A stretch of DNA of 22,481 nucleotides from DATHTC01 sp050262775. GTDB lineage: Bacteria; Actinomycetota; Thermoleophilia; Gaiellales; Gaiellaceae. Positions 5,874 through 11,779 of the stretch are shown here, in pieces (the stretch's first letter is position 1; the number at the start of each line of letters is the position of its first letter). The stretch spans positions 1 through 22,481 of the forward strand of contig JBLNEO010000135.1 of the NCBI GenBank assembly GCA_050262775.1, read 5' to 3'. Position numbers and translations under genes: made by a program. The notes beneath the pieces were generated by a model. The model had not been told where the DNA came from and did not search any database. It worked only from the letters and a program-made list of their open reading frames with translations.

Positions 5874-7393
5874 CGCGCGCGGAACACGAACGGGCCGCAC
5901 GCGCCGCCCGTCGGCTCGCGGAGCGGGCGGCCCGAGGCGTCCTTCGGCGTCACGGTCAGGGTCGTCGGCGTCACGGCGACCTGCGCGAAGCTGTACGCGT
6001 CGGCGACCGCGCAGGCCATCCCGACGCCACGCGGCGGCGCCGGCTTGAGGAAGAGACCCGTGATCGCGGCCGCGGCGCCCGGCGCCCCGAGGGTCTCGTC
6101 GAGCTCGCGCGCGTAGGTCTTCGTCGCGACGGGGCCGGTGACGACCTCCCAGATGCCGGTGCCGCCGGGCCCGTTCACGGGGTCGAGCGTGCGCAGCCGG
6201 ATCTCGTTCACGAACGTCGCGTGCGTGTCCGTCGTCAGGAACAGGACGTTCCGGACGTTGGCCTGGAGGAACGCCAGCAGCCGTTCGCGCTCGGCCGCAT
6301 ACCCCTCCCACCGGTCGTACGGGAGGGCGTAGAACTGCTGGATCGGCACCTCGTTGACGACGATCTTCCACGTCGCGCGAGACGCCGCGATCGACCGCGT
6401 GAAGGCGTCGTACTGCCGTGCGCCGAGCATCGTCCGCGACGGATCCTCGATCGCCGCCCGACACGCCGGATCGACGGGCTGCGCGAGCGACGGCGCGAGG
6501 CCGGCGAACGCGTTGCGGACGCTCTGCGGCGCCGTCGGCGCGAGGTCGCCTGCGCACCGCCCGGCGACCTTCGCGCTGCGGAACGACCGCTCGTCGAGGA
6601 AGAAGAGCTCGACCGTCCGCCCCCAGCGGAACCGCCGGGAGAGCCCGTCGCGCGACGACCAGCCGACCGGTGCGTACGCCGTGAACGCGGCCGAGCCGGC
6701 GGCCCGCAGCGCCGCGCCGTGCTCCGGGACGGTGAAGTCGTTGACGAACTCGTGGTCGTCCCAGTGGCTGTAGAGCCCGGTGGCGGCACGGAGGCGGCGG
6801 AGCGCCGCGTAACCGAGGTTCTCCCGGTACTTCGCAGCCTTGGCGGCGACGGTGAGCGCGGGCGGCAGGCCGGAGATCTCGCTGTCGGAGTAGATCGTGT
6901 CGCCGAGGTTGACGTTGAAGTCGTTCCCGGCCGCCGCCATGCGCGCGTACACCTCGAAGCGGTTGTATCCGGGCCGACCGGTGCTCGGGTTGCGGGCGCC
7001 GTCGGCGTCGCCCGAGATCGCGAAGCGGACGGTCGCCGGGGAGCCGAGCGGCGGCGCCGTCCGGAAGGCGCCGACGGGGCTCGTCGCCCCCCGCTGCCGG
7101 AACCGGTACCAGTAGCGGCGCCCGGGCTGCAGCGCGACGACGCGCCGGATCGCGACGATCCCGCCGACGCGCCGCGTGTCCATCCGCAGCCGCGCGGCCG
7201 GCATGCCGCGGAAGCGCCGGTCGGCCGAGACCTCCGCCCAGACCGTCCCGGGCCGGGCGACCGCCGTCCAGAGGATCGCGCCGTCGGGCCGGACGTCGCC
7301 CGCCGCAACCCCGAGCGGGAACGACGGCGCGGCCGGCGCGGCCGATGGCAGCACGAGCGCGACGGCGAGGAGGACGAGGAGGCGGCGCGCCAC
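5870..7393 (-). CDS. PhoD-like alkaline phosphatase/phosphodiesterase, secreted
   Basis: A 507-residue exported metallophosphoesterase of the PhoD family, which releases phosphate from phosphate mono- and diesters outside the membrane. The N-terminus is a signal peptide (VARRLLVLLAVALVLPSAA). An N-terminal beta domain follows (FPLGVAAGDVRPDGAILWT, the usual PhoD start). Metal-site motifs appear in order: SGDADG near residue 125, NLGDTIYSDSE near 160, WDDHEFVND near 207, FLDERSFR near 263 and TTDTHATFVNE near 386. The GTG at 7393 gives the signal peptide and sits eight bases after a TAAGCT box with no Shine-Dalgarno, suggesting a leaderless message. The tail carries a cysteine pair (near GMACAV and GGACGP). 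Its stop shares CTAG with the convergent hypothetical gene. Confidence 0.9.
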   Translation of the reverse strand: MARRLLVLLAVALVLPSAAPAAPSFPLGVAAGDVRPDGAILWTAVARPGTVWAEVSADRRFRGMPAARLRMDTRRVGGIVAIRRVVALQPGRRYWYRFRQRGATSPVGAFRTAPPLGSPATVRFAISGDADGARNPSTGRPGYNRFEVYARMAAAGNDFNVNLGDTIYSDSEISGLPPALTVAAKAAKYRENLGYAALRRLRAATGLYSHWDDHEFVNDFTVPEHGAALRAAGSAAFTAYAPVGWSSRDGLSRRFRWGRTVELFFLDERSFRSAKVAGRCAGDLAPTAPQSVRNAFAGLAPSLAQPVDPACRAAIEDPSRTMLGARQYDAFTRSIAASRATWKIVVNEVPIQQFYALPYDRWEGYAAERERLLAFLQANVRNVLFLTTDTHATFVNEIRLRTLDPVNGPGGTGIWEVVTGPVATKTYARELDETLGAPGAAAAITGLFLKPAPPRGVGMACAVADAYSFAQVAVTPTTLTVTPKDASGRPLREPTGGACGPFVFRAR

Positions 7394-7401
7394 GGGGGCG
7401 C

Positions 7402-7407
7402 AGCTTA
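7402..7407 (-). promoter_or_regulatory. TAAGCT -10 box for leaderless PhoD-like gene
   Basis: On the minus strand TAAGCT ends eight bases before the GTG at 7393. The intervening bases are GCGCCCCC, which cannot act as a ribosome-binding site. Confidence 0.45.
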
Positions 7408-7514
7408 TGTCGGTCGGTACCGACGACGCTGACGTTCGCGACAGGCGAGCGCGCGTTCGCGCTCGACAGCGACGGGAGCACGCTCCCACTGCTGCCTCGC
7501 TCAATCTCGCGAAG

Positions 7515-7585
7515 AGCGGGTGGCGGGAATCGAACCCGCGTAACTAGCTTGGAAGGCTAGGGCTCTACCATTGAGCTACACCCGC
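7515..7585 (-). tRNA. tRNA-Gly (anticodon TCC)
   Basis: Minus-strand acceptor arms GCGGGTG and CACCCGC pair, with the glycine-typical discriminator T. The anticodon stem CTAGC/GCTAG encloses CTTCCAA, giving TCC (reads GGA/GGG). The T loop is TTCGATT. Length is 71 bases and CCA is not encoded. Confidence 0.97.
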
Positions 7586-7595
7586 GCGCGGCCGC

Positions 7596-7602
7596 TAGCG
7601 TA
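7596..7602. promoter_or_regulatory. overlapping divergent -10 boxes (ctaG / tRNA-Gly)
   Basis: The seven bases TAGCGTA contain TAGCGT on the plus strand (7596-7601), ending eight bases before the GTG of ctaG. They also contain TACGCT on the minus strand (7597-7602), ending eleven bases before tRNA-Gly. Both readings fit the spacing seen at other genes in the window. Confidence 0.5.
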
Positions 7603-7609
7603 GCGCCCG

Positions 7610-8365
7610 GTGCGGCCCGACCCGTACGCGTGGACGAGCCATCCGGAGGCGGTGCTCGGCCTCGTGGCGCTCTTCGCGGCGTATGCGTGGGCGGCGCGGA
7701 CGCACCGCCCGTCGTCCTGGCGCGCGGCCGCCTTCGGCGCCGGGATCCTGCTGCTGCTCGTCACGTCCGTGAGCCCGCTCGAGTCGCTCTCGTTCCATCT
7801 GCTGACGGCCCACCTCCTGCAGAACGTCGTCCTTGCCGAGTGGGCGCCGGCGCTGCTCGTGCTGGGGGTTCCGCCGGCGCTCGCCGCCGCGATCGCGGGG
7901 CGCCTGCCGGGCGCGCACGTCCTCCTCCACCCGGCGTTCACGCTGCCCGCGTGGATCGGCACCTACTTCGTGTGGCATCTGCCGCCGCTCTACGACCGTG
8001 CGCTGCACCACCCGCACTCGCTCCTCCACCTCGAGCACGGCTGCTACATCGCCGCGGGGACGCTCCTGTGGTGGCCCGTCATCCAGGACGCACCGGTGTC
8101 GCTGAAGCCACAGCTGCGGGCGGCCTACCTCTTCGCAGCCTTCGTGCTCGCGAGCCCGCTCGGCCTGCTGCTCGCCCTCCTCCCCGACCCCGTCTACGAC
8201 TTCTACGCGGGCGGGTTCCCGCGGTGGAGCCTCAGCGCGCTCGAGGACCAGCAGATCGCCGGCGTCACGATGGCGGCCGAGCAGGCGGTCGTCTTCTTCG
8301 CGGTGTTCGCGTTCTTCTTCTTCCGCTTCCTCGCGGAGGAGGAGCGTGGTACAGATCGTCCATGA
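7610..8365 (+). CDS. ctaG: cytochrome c oxidase assembly protein, CtaG (caa3 type)
   Basis: A 251-residue membrane protein of the caa3-type CtaG family, needed for assembly of the cytochrome c oxidase copper site in Bacillus. About seven hydrophobic helices are seen. Characteristic motifs are VSPLESLSFHLLTAHLLQN, the His-bearing segment WHLPPLYDRALHHP, HLEHGCYIAAGTLLWWPV, and a C-terminal EDQQIAGVTMAAEQAVVFF. The GTG at 7610 follows a TAGCGT box by eight bases without a Shine-Dalgarno. The last four bases, ATGA, overlap the start of the downstream flavin monooxygenase gene, so the two are translationally coupled. No oxidase subunit gene lies within the window. Confidence 0.9.
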   Translation: MRPDPYAWTSHPEAVLGLVALFAAYAWAARTHRPSSWRAAAFGAGILLLLVTSVSPLESLSFHLLTAHLLQNVVLAEWAPALLVLGVPPALAAAIAGRLPGAHVLLHPAFTLPAWIGTYFVWHLPPLYDRALHHPHSLLHLEHGCYIAAGTLLWWPVIQDAPVSLKPQLRAAYLFAAFVLASPLGLLLALLPDPVYDFYAGGFPRWSLSALEDQQIAGVTMAAEQAVVFFAVFAFFFFRFLAEEERGTDRP

Positions 8366-9516
8366 GCACCGTCGCCGTCGTGGGCGGGGGTCCGGCCGGG
8401 CTCGCCGCGGCGGCGATGCTGCGGCACGAGGGCGTCGACGTCCTCGTCCTCGAGGCGGGCGACGAGCCCGGCGCCGCGTGGGCGTGGCGCTACGACCGGC
8501 TCCACCTGCACACCCACCGGCGGCTCTCCGGCCTCCCCGGCCACCCGATCCCGCGCGAGGCGGGCGCGTGGCCGGCGCGCGACGACGTCCGCGCGTACTT
8601 CCGCGAGTACGCACGCGTCCACGCGCTCGACGTGCGCACGCGGACGCGCGTGGAGCGCGTCGACCGCGACGGCGACGGCTGGGTGCTGCGAACGAGCGCC
8701 GGCGACGTTCGCGCCCGCCGCGTCGTCGTCGCCACCGGGCTGAACGCGGAGCCGACGTTGCCGGACTGGCCGGGGCGCGGGGACTGGCCCGGCGAGCTCG
8801 TCCACGCCCGCGACTACCGCAACCCCGAGCCCTTCCGCGGGCGCTCGGTGCTCGTCGTCGGCTCCGGGAACACGGGCGCCGAGGTCGCGGTCGACCTCCG
8901 CGAGGGCGGCGCCGCGCCGGTCTGGCTGGCCGTGAGGACGCCGCCGCACATCGTCCGCCGCGACACGGCCGGCTTCCCGACGCAGGCGCTCGGGATCCTG
9001 CTCGGGCACCTCCCGCGCCGGACGATCGACCCGATCGCGCGCACGCTCCGGCGGATCAGCGTCCCCGACCTGACGGCGAAGGGGCTGCCGCCGCAGCGCC
9101 AGCCGATCTCGCGCTTCGCGGAGCACCCGCGGATCCCGATCGTCGACGTGGGCATCGTGCGGGCCGTGCGCGACGGCGACGTGGAGGTCGTGCCGGCCGT
9201 GGAGGCGTTCGCGGACGGCGACGTCCTCCTCGCCGGCGGGCGCCGCCTCCGGCCGGACGCGGTCGTGGCGGCGACGGGGTACCGGCCGGCGCTCGAGTCG
9301 CTCGTCGGGCACCACGGCGTGCTCGACGACGCCGGGCGCCCGCTCGTCCGGGTCGAGGCCGAGCATCCGGCGGCGCCCGGGCTCCACTTCGTCGGCTTCA
9401 CGCCCTCGCTCGGCGGGGCGTTGCGGCTGATCGGCCACGAGTCGCGCACGCTCGCCCGTCACGTCGCGGCCGCCGAGGCGGGCGCCCCCACGCGCGCCGC
9501 CGCCGTCCCCGCGTAG
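8362..9516 (+). CDS. flavin-containing monooxygenase-like NAD(P)/FAD oxidoreductase
   Basis: A 384-residue cytoplasmic flavoprotein. The FAD Rossmann motif VVGGGPAGLAAAA lies at residues 6-18 with an acidic strand end (VLVLEAGDEPGAAW). A second dinucleotide motif, VVGSGNTGAEVA near residue 166, would bind NADPH, and AATGYRP near 303 matches the ATGY/ATG motif of FMO and YUCCA-type enzymes. The pattern WAWRYDRLHLHT resembles the FMO W-x-x-RYPGxxL region. Such enzymes oxygenate nucleophilic N or S atoms or perform Baeyer-Villiger reactions; the substrate is not evident. The start ATG overlaps the ctaG stop by four bases. Cotranscription with ctaG does not by itself prove a linked function. Confidence 0.88.
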   Translation: MSTVAVVGGGPAGLAAAAMLRHEGVDVLVLEAGDEPGAAWAWRYDRLHLHTHRRLSGLPGHPIPREAGAWPARDDVRAYFREYARVHALDVRTRTRVERVDRDGDGWVLRTSAGDVRARRVVVATGLNAEPTLPDWPGRGDWPGELVHARDYRNPEPFRGRSVLVVGSGNTGAEVAVDLREGGAAPVWLAVRTPPHIVRRDTAGFPTQALGILLGHLPRRTIDPIARTLRRISVPDLTAKGLPPQRQPISRFAEHPRIPIVDVGIVRAVRDGDVEVVPAVEAFADGDVLLAGGRRLRPDAVVAATGYRPALESLVGHHGVLDDAGRPLVRVEAEHPAAPGLHFVGFTPSLGGALRLIGHESRTLARHVAAAEAGAPTRAAAVPA

Positions 9517-9534
9517 GTCGGCGCCGGAGCGAAT

Positions 9535-9625
9535 GTCGGCGAGCCGGGGCCCGCTCTCCCCTGTCGGAGTCGAACGGCCGCGCCGGTGGCCGCCCCGGCC
9601 GCGCGCTTCGACCCCGGCTCGCGAC
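9535..9625. repeat. imperfect 14-bp inverted repeat downstream of the monooxygenase gene
   Basis: GTCGGCGAGCCGGGG (9535-9549) and CCCCGGCTCGCGAC (9612-9625) are complementary with one bulged base and a 62-base loop that is itself GC-rich. It lies in the 168-base gap between the monooxygenase stop and tRNA-Pro. No gene is convincing in this gap. Confidence 0.35.
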
Positions 9626-9684
9626 GGGAGTTCTACCAGAGCCCGGTCGCACAGTTGTCGAGGTTCGGCAACCGCCTCGCGGAA

Positions 9685-9758
9685 TCGGGGCGGGCGGATT
9701 CGAACCGCCGACTTCCTGCTCCCAAAGCAGGCGCGCTACCAGGCTGCGCCACGCCCCG
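9685..9758 (-). tRNA. tRNA-Pro (anticodon TGG)
   Basis: Minus-strand acceptor arms CGGGGCG and CGCCCCG pair, with discriminator A. The anticodon stem CCTGC/GCAGG encloses TTTGGGA, giving TGG. The T arm is GGCGG-TTCGAAT-CCGCC. CCA is not encoded. Confidence 0.97.
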
Positions 9759-9768
9759 TACGTCGCGC

Positions 9769-9774
9769 AGTGTA
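9769..9774 (-). promoter_or_regulatory. putative -10 box of tRNA-Pro
   Basis: TACACT on the minus strand ends ten bases before the tRNA 5' end. It is identical to the box before tRNA-His. Confidence 0.45.
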
Positions 9775-9788
9775 GGCCGTCGGCGCGA

Positions 9789-9794
9789 TACCGT
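9789..9794 (+). promoter_or_regulatory. TACCGT -10 box for leaderless EamA gene
   Basis: TACCGT ends eight bases before the GTG at 9803, and the gap (CGCGCGCC) has no ribosome-binding site. Confidence 0.4.
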
Positions 9795-9802
9795 CGCGCG
9801 CC

Positions 9803-10756
9803 GTGGGCGAGCCGATCATCCACGTCGAGGGCCAGCCGACCGACCGGCGCGCCGGCCTCGGGATCGCGATGGTCGCCGTGGCCGCCCTCCTCTTCGGCGT
9901 GAACGGCACCGTGTCGAAGGTCGTCCTCGAGTCGGGGCTCACGTCGCTCCAGCTCACGCAGGCGCGCTCCGTCGGCGCCGCGGTCGGCTTCGCGCTGATC
10001 GTGGCGCTGACCGCACCCGAGCGGCTGCGGGTGACGTGGCGCGAGGTGCCGTTCCTGCTCGCGTTCGGCGTCACGGGGGTCGCCTTCGTCCAGTGGTTCT
10101 ACTTCCTCTCGATCCACAGGCTGCCCGTCGGGATCGCCCTGCTCATCGAGTACCTGGCGCCGCTGCTCGTCGCGCTCTGGGCGCGGTACGTGCTCCACGA
10201 GGACGTGCGGCGGCGCGTCTGGGCCGCGCTCGTGCTCGCGCTCGTCGGCCTGTCGCTGATCGTCGAGCTCTGGAGCGAGGGCGGGAGCGCCCTCGACGGC
10301 CTGGGGATCGCCGCCGCGCTCGCCGCGTGCGTCGCGTACGCCGTCTACATCCTCACGGCCGAGCGAGGCGTCCGGCGCCGCGACCCGATCTCGCTCTCGG
10401 CGTACGGGTTCGCCTTCGCCGCGCTGTTCTGGCTGATCGTCCAGCCGGTGTGGGAGTTCCCGTTCGACCGGCTCGACGACGACGTCTCGCTGCTCGGCAA
10501 CCTCGAGTCGACGACGCTGCCGGTCTGGCTGCTCATCGCCTTCGTCGTGCTCGTCGGGACGATGGCGACGTTCGGCCTCGTCGTCTCCGCGCTGCGGCAC
10601 CTCTCGGCGACGCGCGTCGGCATCGTCGCGATGCTCGAGCCGGTCGCGGCGGCCGCCGTCGCGTGGGCGTGGCTCGGCGAGACGCTCGGGACGGCGCAGC
10701 TCGTCGGCGGCGCGATCGTCCTCATAGGCATCGCACTCGCGCAAACGGCCAGGTAG
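9803..10756 (+). CDS. EamA/DMT family transporter
   Basis: A 317-residue inner-membrane protein of the drug/metabolite transporter superfamily, with ten predicted helices in two EamA repeats. The first repeat starts at AMVAVAALLFGVNGTVSKVV and includes PVGIALLIEYLAPLLVALWA, where the E-x-x-x-P pattern is typical of the family. The second starts near LGIAAALAACVAYAVYILTA and ends with RVGIVAMLEPVAAAAVAW and a GGAIVLIGI helix. Members export amino acids, sugars or drugs; the substrate is not predictable here. The GTG at 9803 is preceded by a TACCGT box and no Shine-Dalgarno. A 6-bp hairpin at 10770-10785 follows the stop. Confidence 0.9.
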   Translation: MGEPIIHVEGQPTDRRAGLGIAMVAVAALLFGVNGTVSKVVLESGLTSLQLTQARSVGAAVGFALIVALTAPERLRVTWREVPFLLAFGVTGVAFVQWFYFLSIHRLPVGIALLIEYLAPLLVALWARYVLHEDVRRRVWAALVLALVGLSLIVELWSEGGSALDGLGIAAALAACVAYAVYILTAERGVRRRDPISLSAYGFAFAALFWLIVQPVWEFPFDRLDDDVSLLGNLESTTLPVWLLIAFVVLVGTMATFGLVVSALRHLSATRVGIVAMLEPVAAAAVAWAWLGETLGTAQLVGGAIVLIGIALAQTAR

Positions 10757-10769
10757 GGTGTCGGCCCTC

Positions 10770-10785
10770 TCCCCCGAATGGGGGA
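10770..10785. repeat. 6-bp perfect hairpin TCCCCC-GAAT-GGGGGA
   Basis: The stem lies 14 bases after the EamA stop and 36 bases before the next ATG. It could be a weak terminator (a T-run, GTTTT, comes only about ten bases later) or an operator just upstream of the -35 position of the CAP gene promoter. Confidence 0.35.
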
Positions 10786-10808
10786 CGTCAGACGCGTTTT
10801 ATCGGCGT

Positions 10809-10814
10809 TAACTT
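10809..10814 (+). promoter_or_regulatory. TAACTT -10 box for leaderless CAP gene
   Basis: TAACTT ends six bases before the ATG at 10821 within a locally AT-richer stretch (10796-10856). No purine-rich ribosome-binding site is present. Confidence 0.45.
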
Positions 10815-10820
10815 GTACGA

Positions 10821-11300
10821 ATGTCCGGTACGAGATACATTTCGGTAGGTTTCGCGACGTTCCTGGCGTTTCTCGCCGTCGTCGCCCCGGCCGGCACCGC
10901 CACGACGATCAGCTCGGGCGAGCGGTCCGTGCTCTCGGAGATGAACCGCGTCCGCGCCGCACACGGCCTCCCGGCGCTCCGCCTCGACCCGACGCTCGTC
11001 CGTGCGGCCCGCGCGCACACCCGCTACATGGTCGCGAAGAACGTCTTCACCCACGGCGACTTCGGCACGCGCATGCGCCGCTTCGGCGCCCGCGGCCCGC
11101 ACCTCGGCGAGAACCTCGCGTGGGGCTCCGGCTCGAACGCCCGCGCTGCCGCGCTCGTGCAGATGTGGCTGAACAGCCCGCCGCACCGGGCGAACCTGCT
11201 GCGCCGCGGGTTCCGGCGGGTCGGCGTGGGTGCCCTCGTCGGGACGTTCGCGGGCGCCGGCGACGCACGGGTCGTCACCGCCGACTTCGCCGGCACCTAG
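10821..11300 (+). CDS. secreted CAP-domain (SCP/PR-1) protein, second copy
   Basis: A 159-residue exported protein. A hydrophobic signal segment, VGFATFLAFLAVVAPAGTA, precedes a compact CAP domain: LSEMNRVRAAHGLPALRLD, ARAHTRYMVAKNVFTHGDF, LGENLAWGSG and MWLNSPPHRANLL, ending in ARVVTADFAGT. Domain order and motifs match the CAP protein at 3843 (His, GEN and SPxHRxNLL all shared), but outside them the two differ, so they look like distant paralogues rather than a recent duplication. The ATG at 10821 is placed by the signal peptide and the upstream TAACTT box. It is convergent with the receiver gene. Confidence 0.9.
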   Translation: MSGTRYISVGFATFLAFLAVVAPAGTATTISSGERSVLSEMNRVRAAHGLPALRLDPTLVRAARAHTRYMVAKNVFTHGDFGTRMRRFGARGPHLGENLAWGSGSNARAAALVQMWLNSPPHRANLLRRGFRRVGVGALVGTFAGAGDARVVTADFAGT

Positions 11301-11317
11301 CGCCGGGGCCGCAACGG

Positions 11318-11770
11318 CTAGGACTCGTGCATCACGGCGCGCAGGTCCGCGAGCTTCTCGCGCCGGAGCTCGTCCCGCTCGCCCTGCTCGATCCGCTGCA
11401 GCAGCGCGCGGACGCTGGGCGCCAGCTCGACCGGGTTGAACGGCTTCGTGATGTAGTCGACGCCGCCGATGTCGAGACCGCGCGCACGGTCGCGGAACTC
11501 GGCCCGGGCGGTGAGGAAGATGATCGGGATCTCGCGGGTCCCCGGGTCCTCGAGCAGCTGCTCCGCGACGCGCCAGCCGTCGAGCCCCGGCATCATCACG
11601 TCGAGCAGGATCACGTCCGGCGTCTCGCGCCGGGCGGCCTCGAGCCCGCTCGGGCCGTCCGCCGCCTCGAGCACGCGCATGTGCTCGGCCTCGAGGTTGA
11701 CCCGGCACAGCAGCCGGATCGGCGCCTCGTCGTCGATCACCAGGACGGTTGTGCGGGGATCGGTGCCCAA
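11318..11770 (-). CDS. single-domain response regulator (CheY-like receiver)
   Basis: A 150-residue protein consisting of one receiver domain and a short charged helical tail, with no DNA-binding output domain. The acidic pair Asp13-Asp14 (VLVIDDEAP), the phospho-acceptor Asp57 (DVILLDVMMPGLDGW), the switch Thr in IIFLTARAE and the Lys in DYITKPFN are all present, so it should be phosphorylatable. The TTG at 11770 lies nine bases after the kinase stop, giving a kinase-receiver operon. No Shine-Dalgarno is visible; TATAAC on the minus strand ends eight bases before the TTG and overlaps the kinase stop codon, so an internal leaderless transcript is conceivable. The upstream kinase lacks its phospho-His, making the phosphate donor uncertain. 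Confidence 0.9.
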   Translation of the reverse strand: MGTDPRTTVLVIDDEAPIRLLCRVNLEAEHMRVLEAADGPSGLEAARRETPDVILLDVMMPGLDGWRVAEQLLEDPGTREIPIIFLTARAEFRDRARGLDIGGVDYITKPFNPVELAPSVRALLQRIEQGERDELRREKLADLRAVMHES

Positions 11771-11779
11771 ACTGAGGCG

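Noticed and set aside
4410..7481. One uninterrupted minus-strand frame of over 1000 codons across the AI-2E gene and beyond
   Set aside because: Only the AI-2E part (to 5501) has membrane-protein character and codon bias. The rest is low-complexity Arg/Ala/Pro sequence in another frame of the PhoD-like gene, as GC-rich DNA often gives.
9556..9660. Possible degenerate tRNA on the minus strand (TTCGACTCC near 9563 and TGGTAGAA near 9634)
   Set aside because: The T-arm stem has two mismatches in five pairs and no acceptor stem or anticodon arm can be built.
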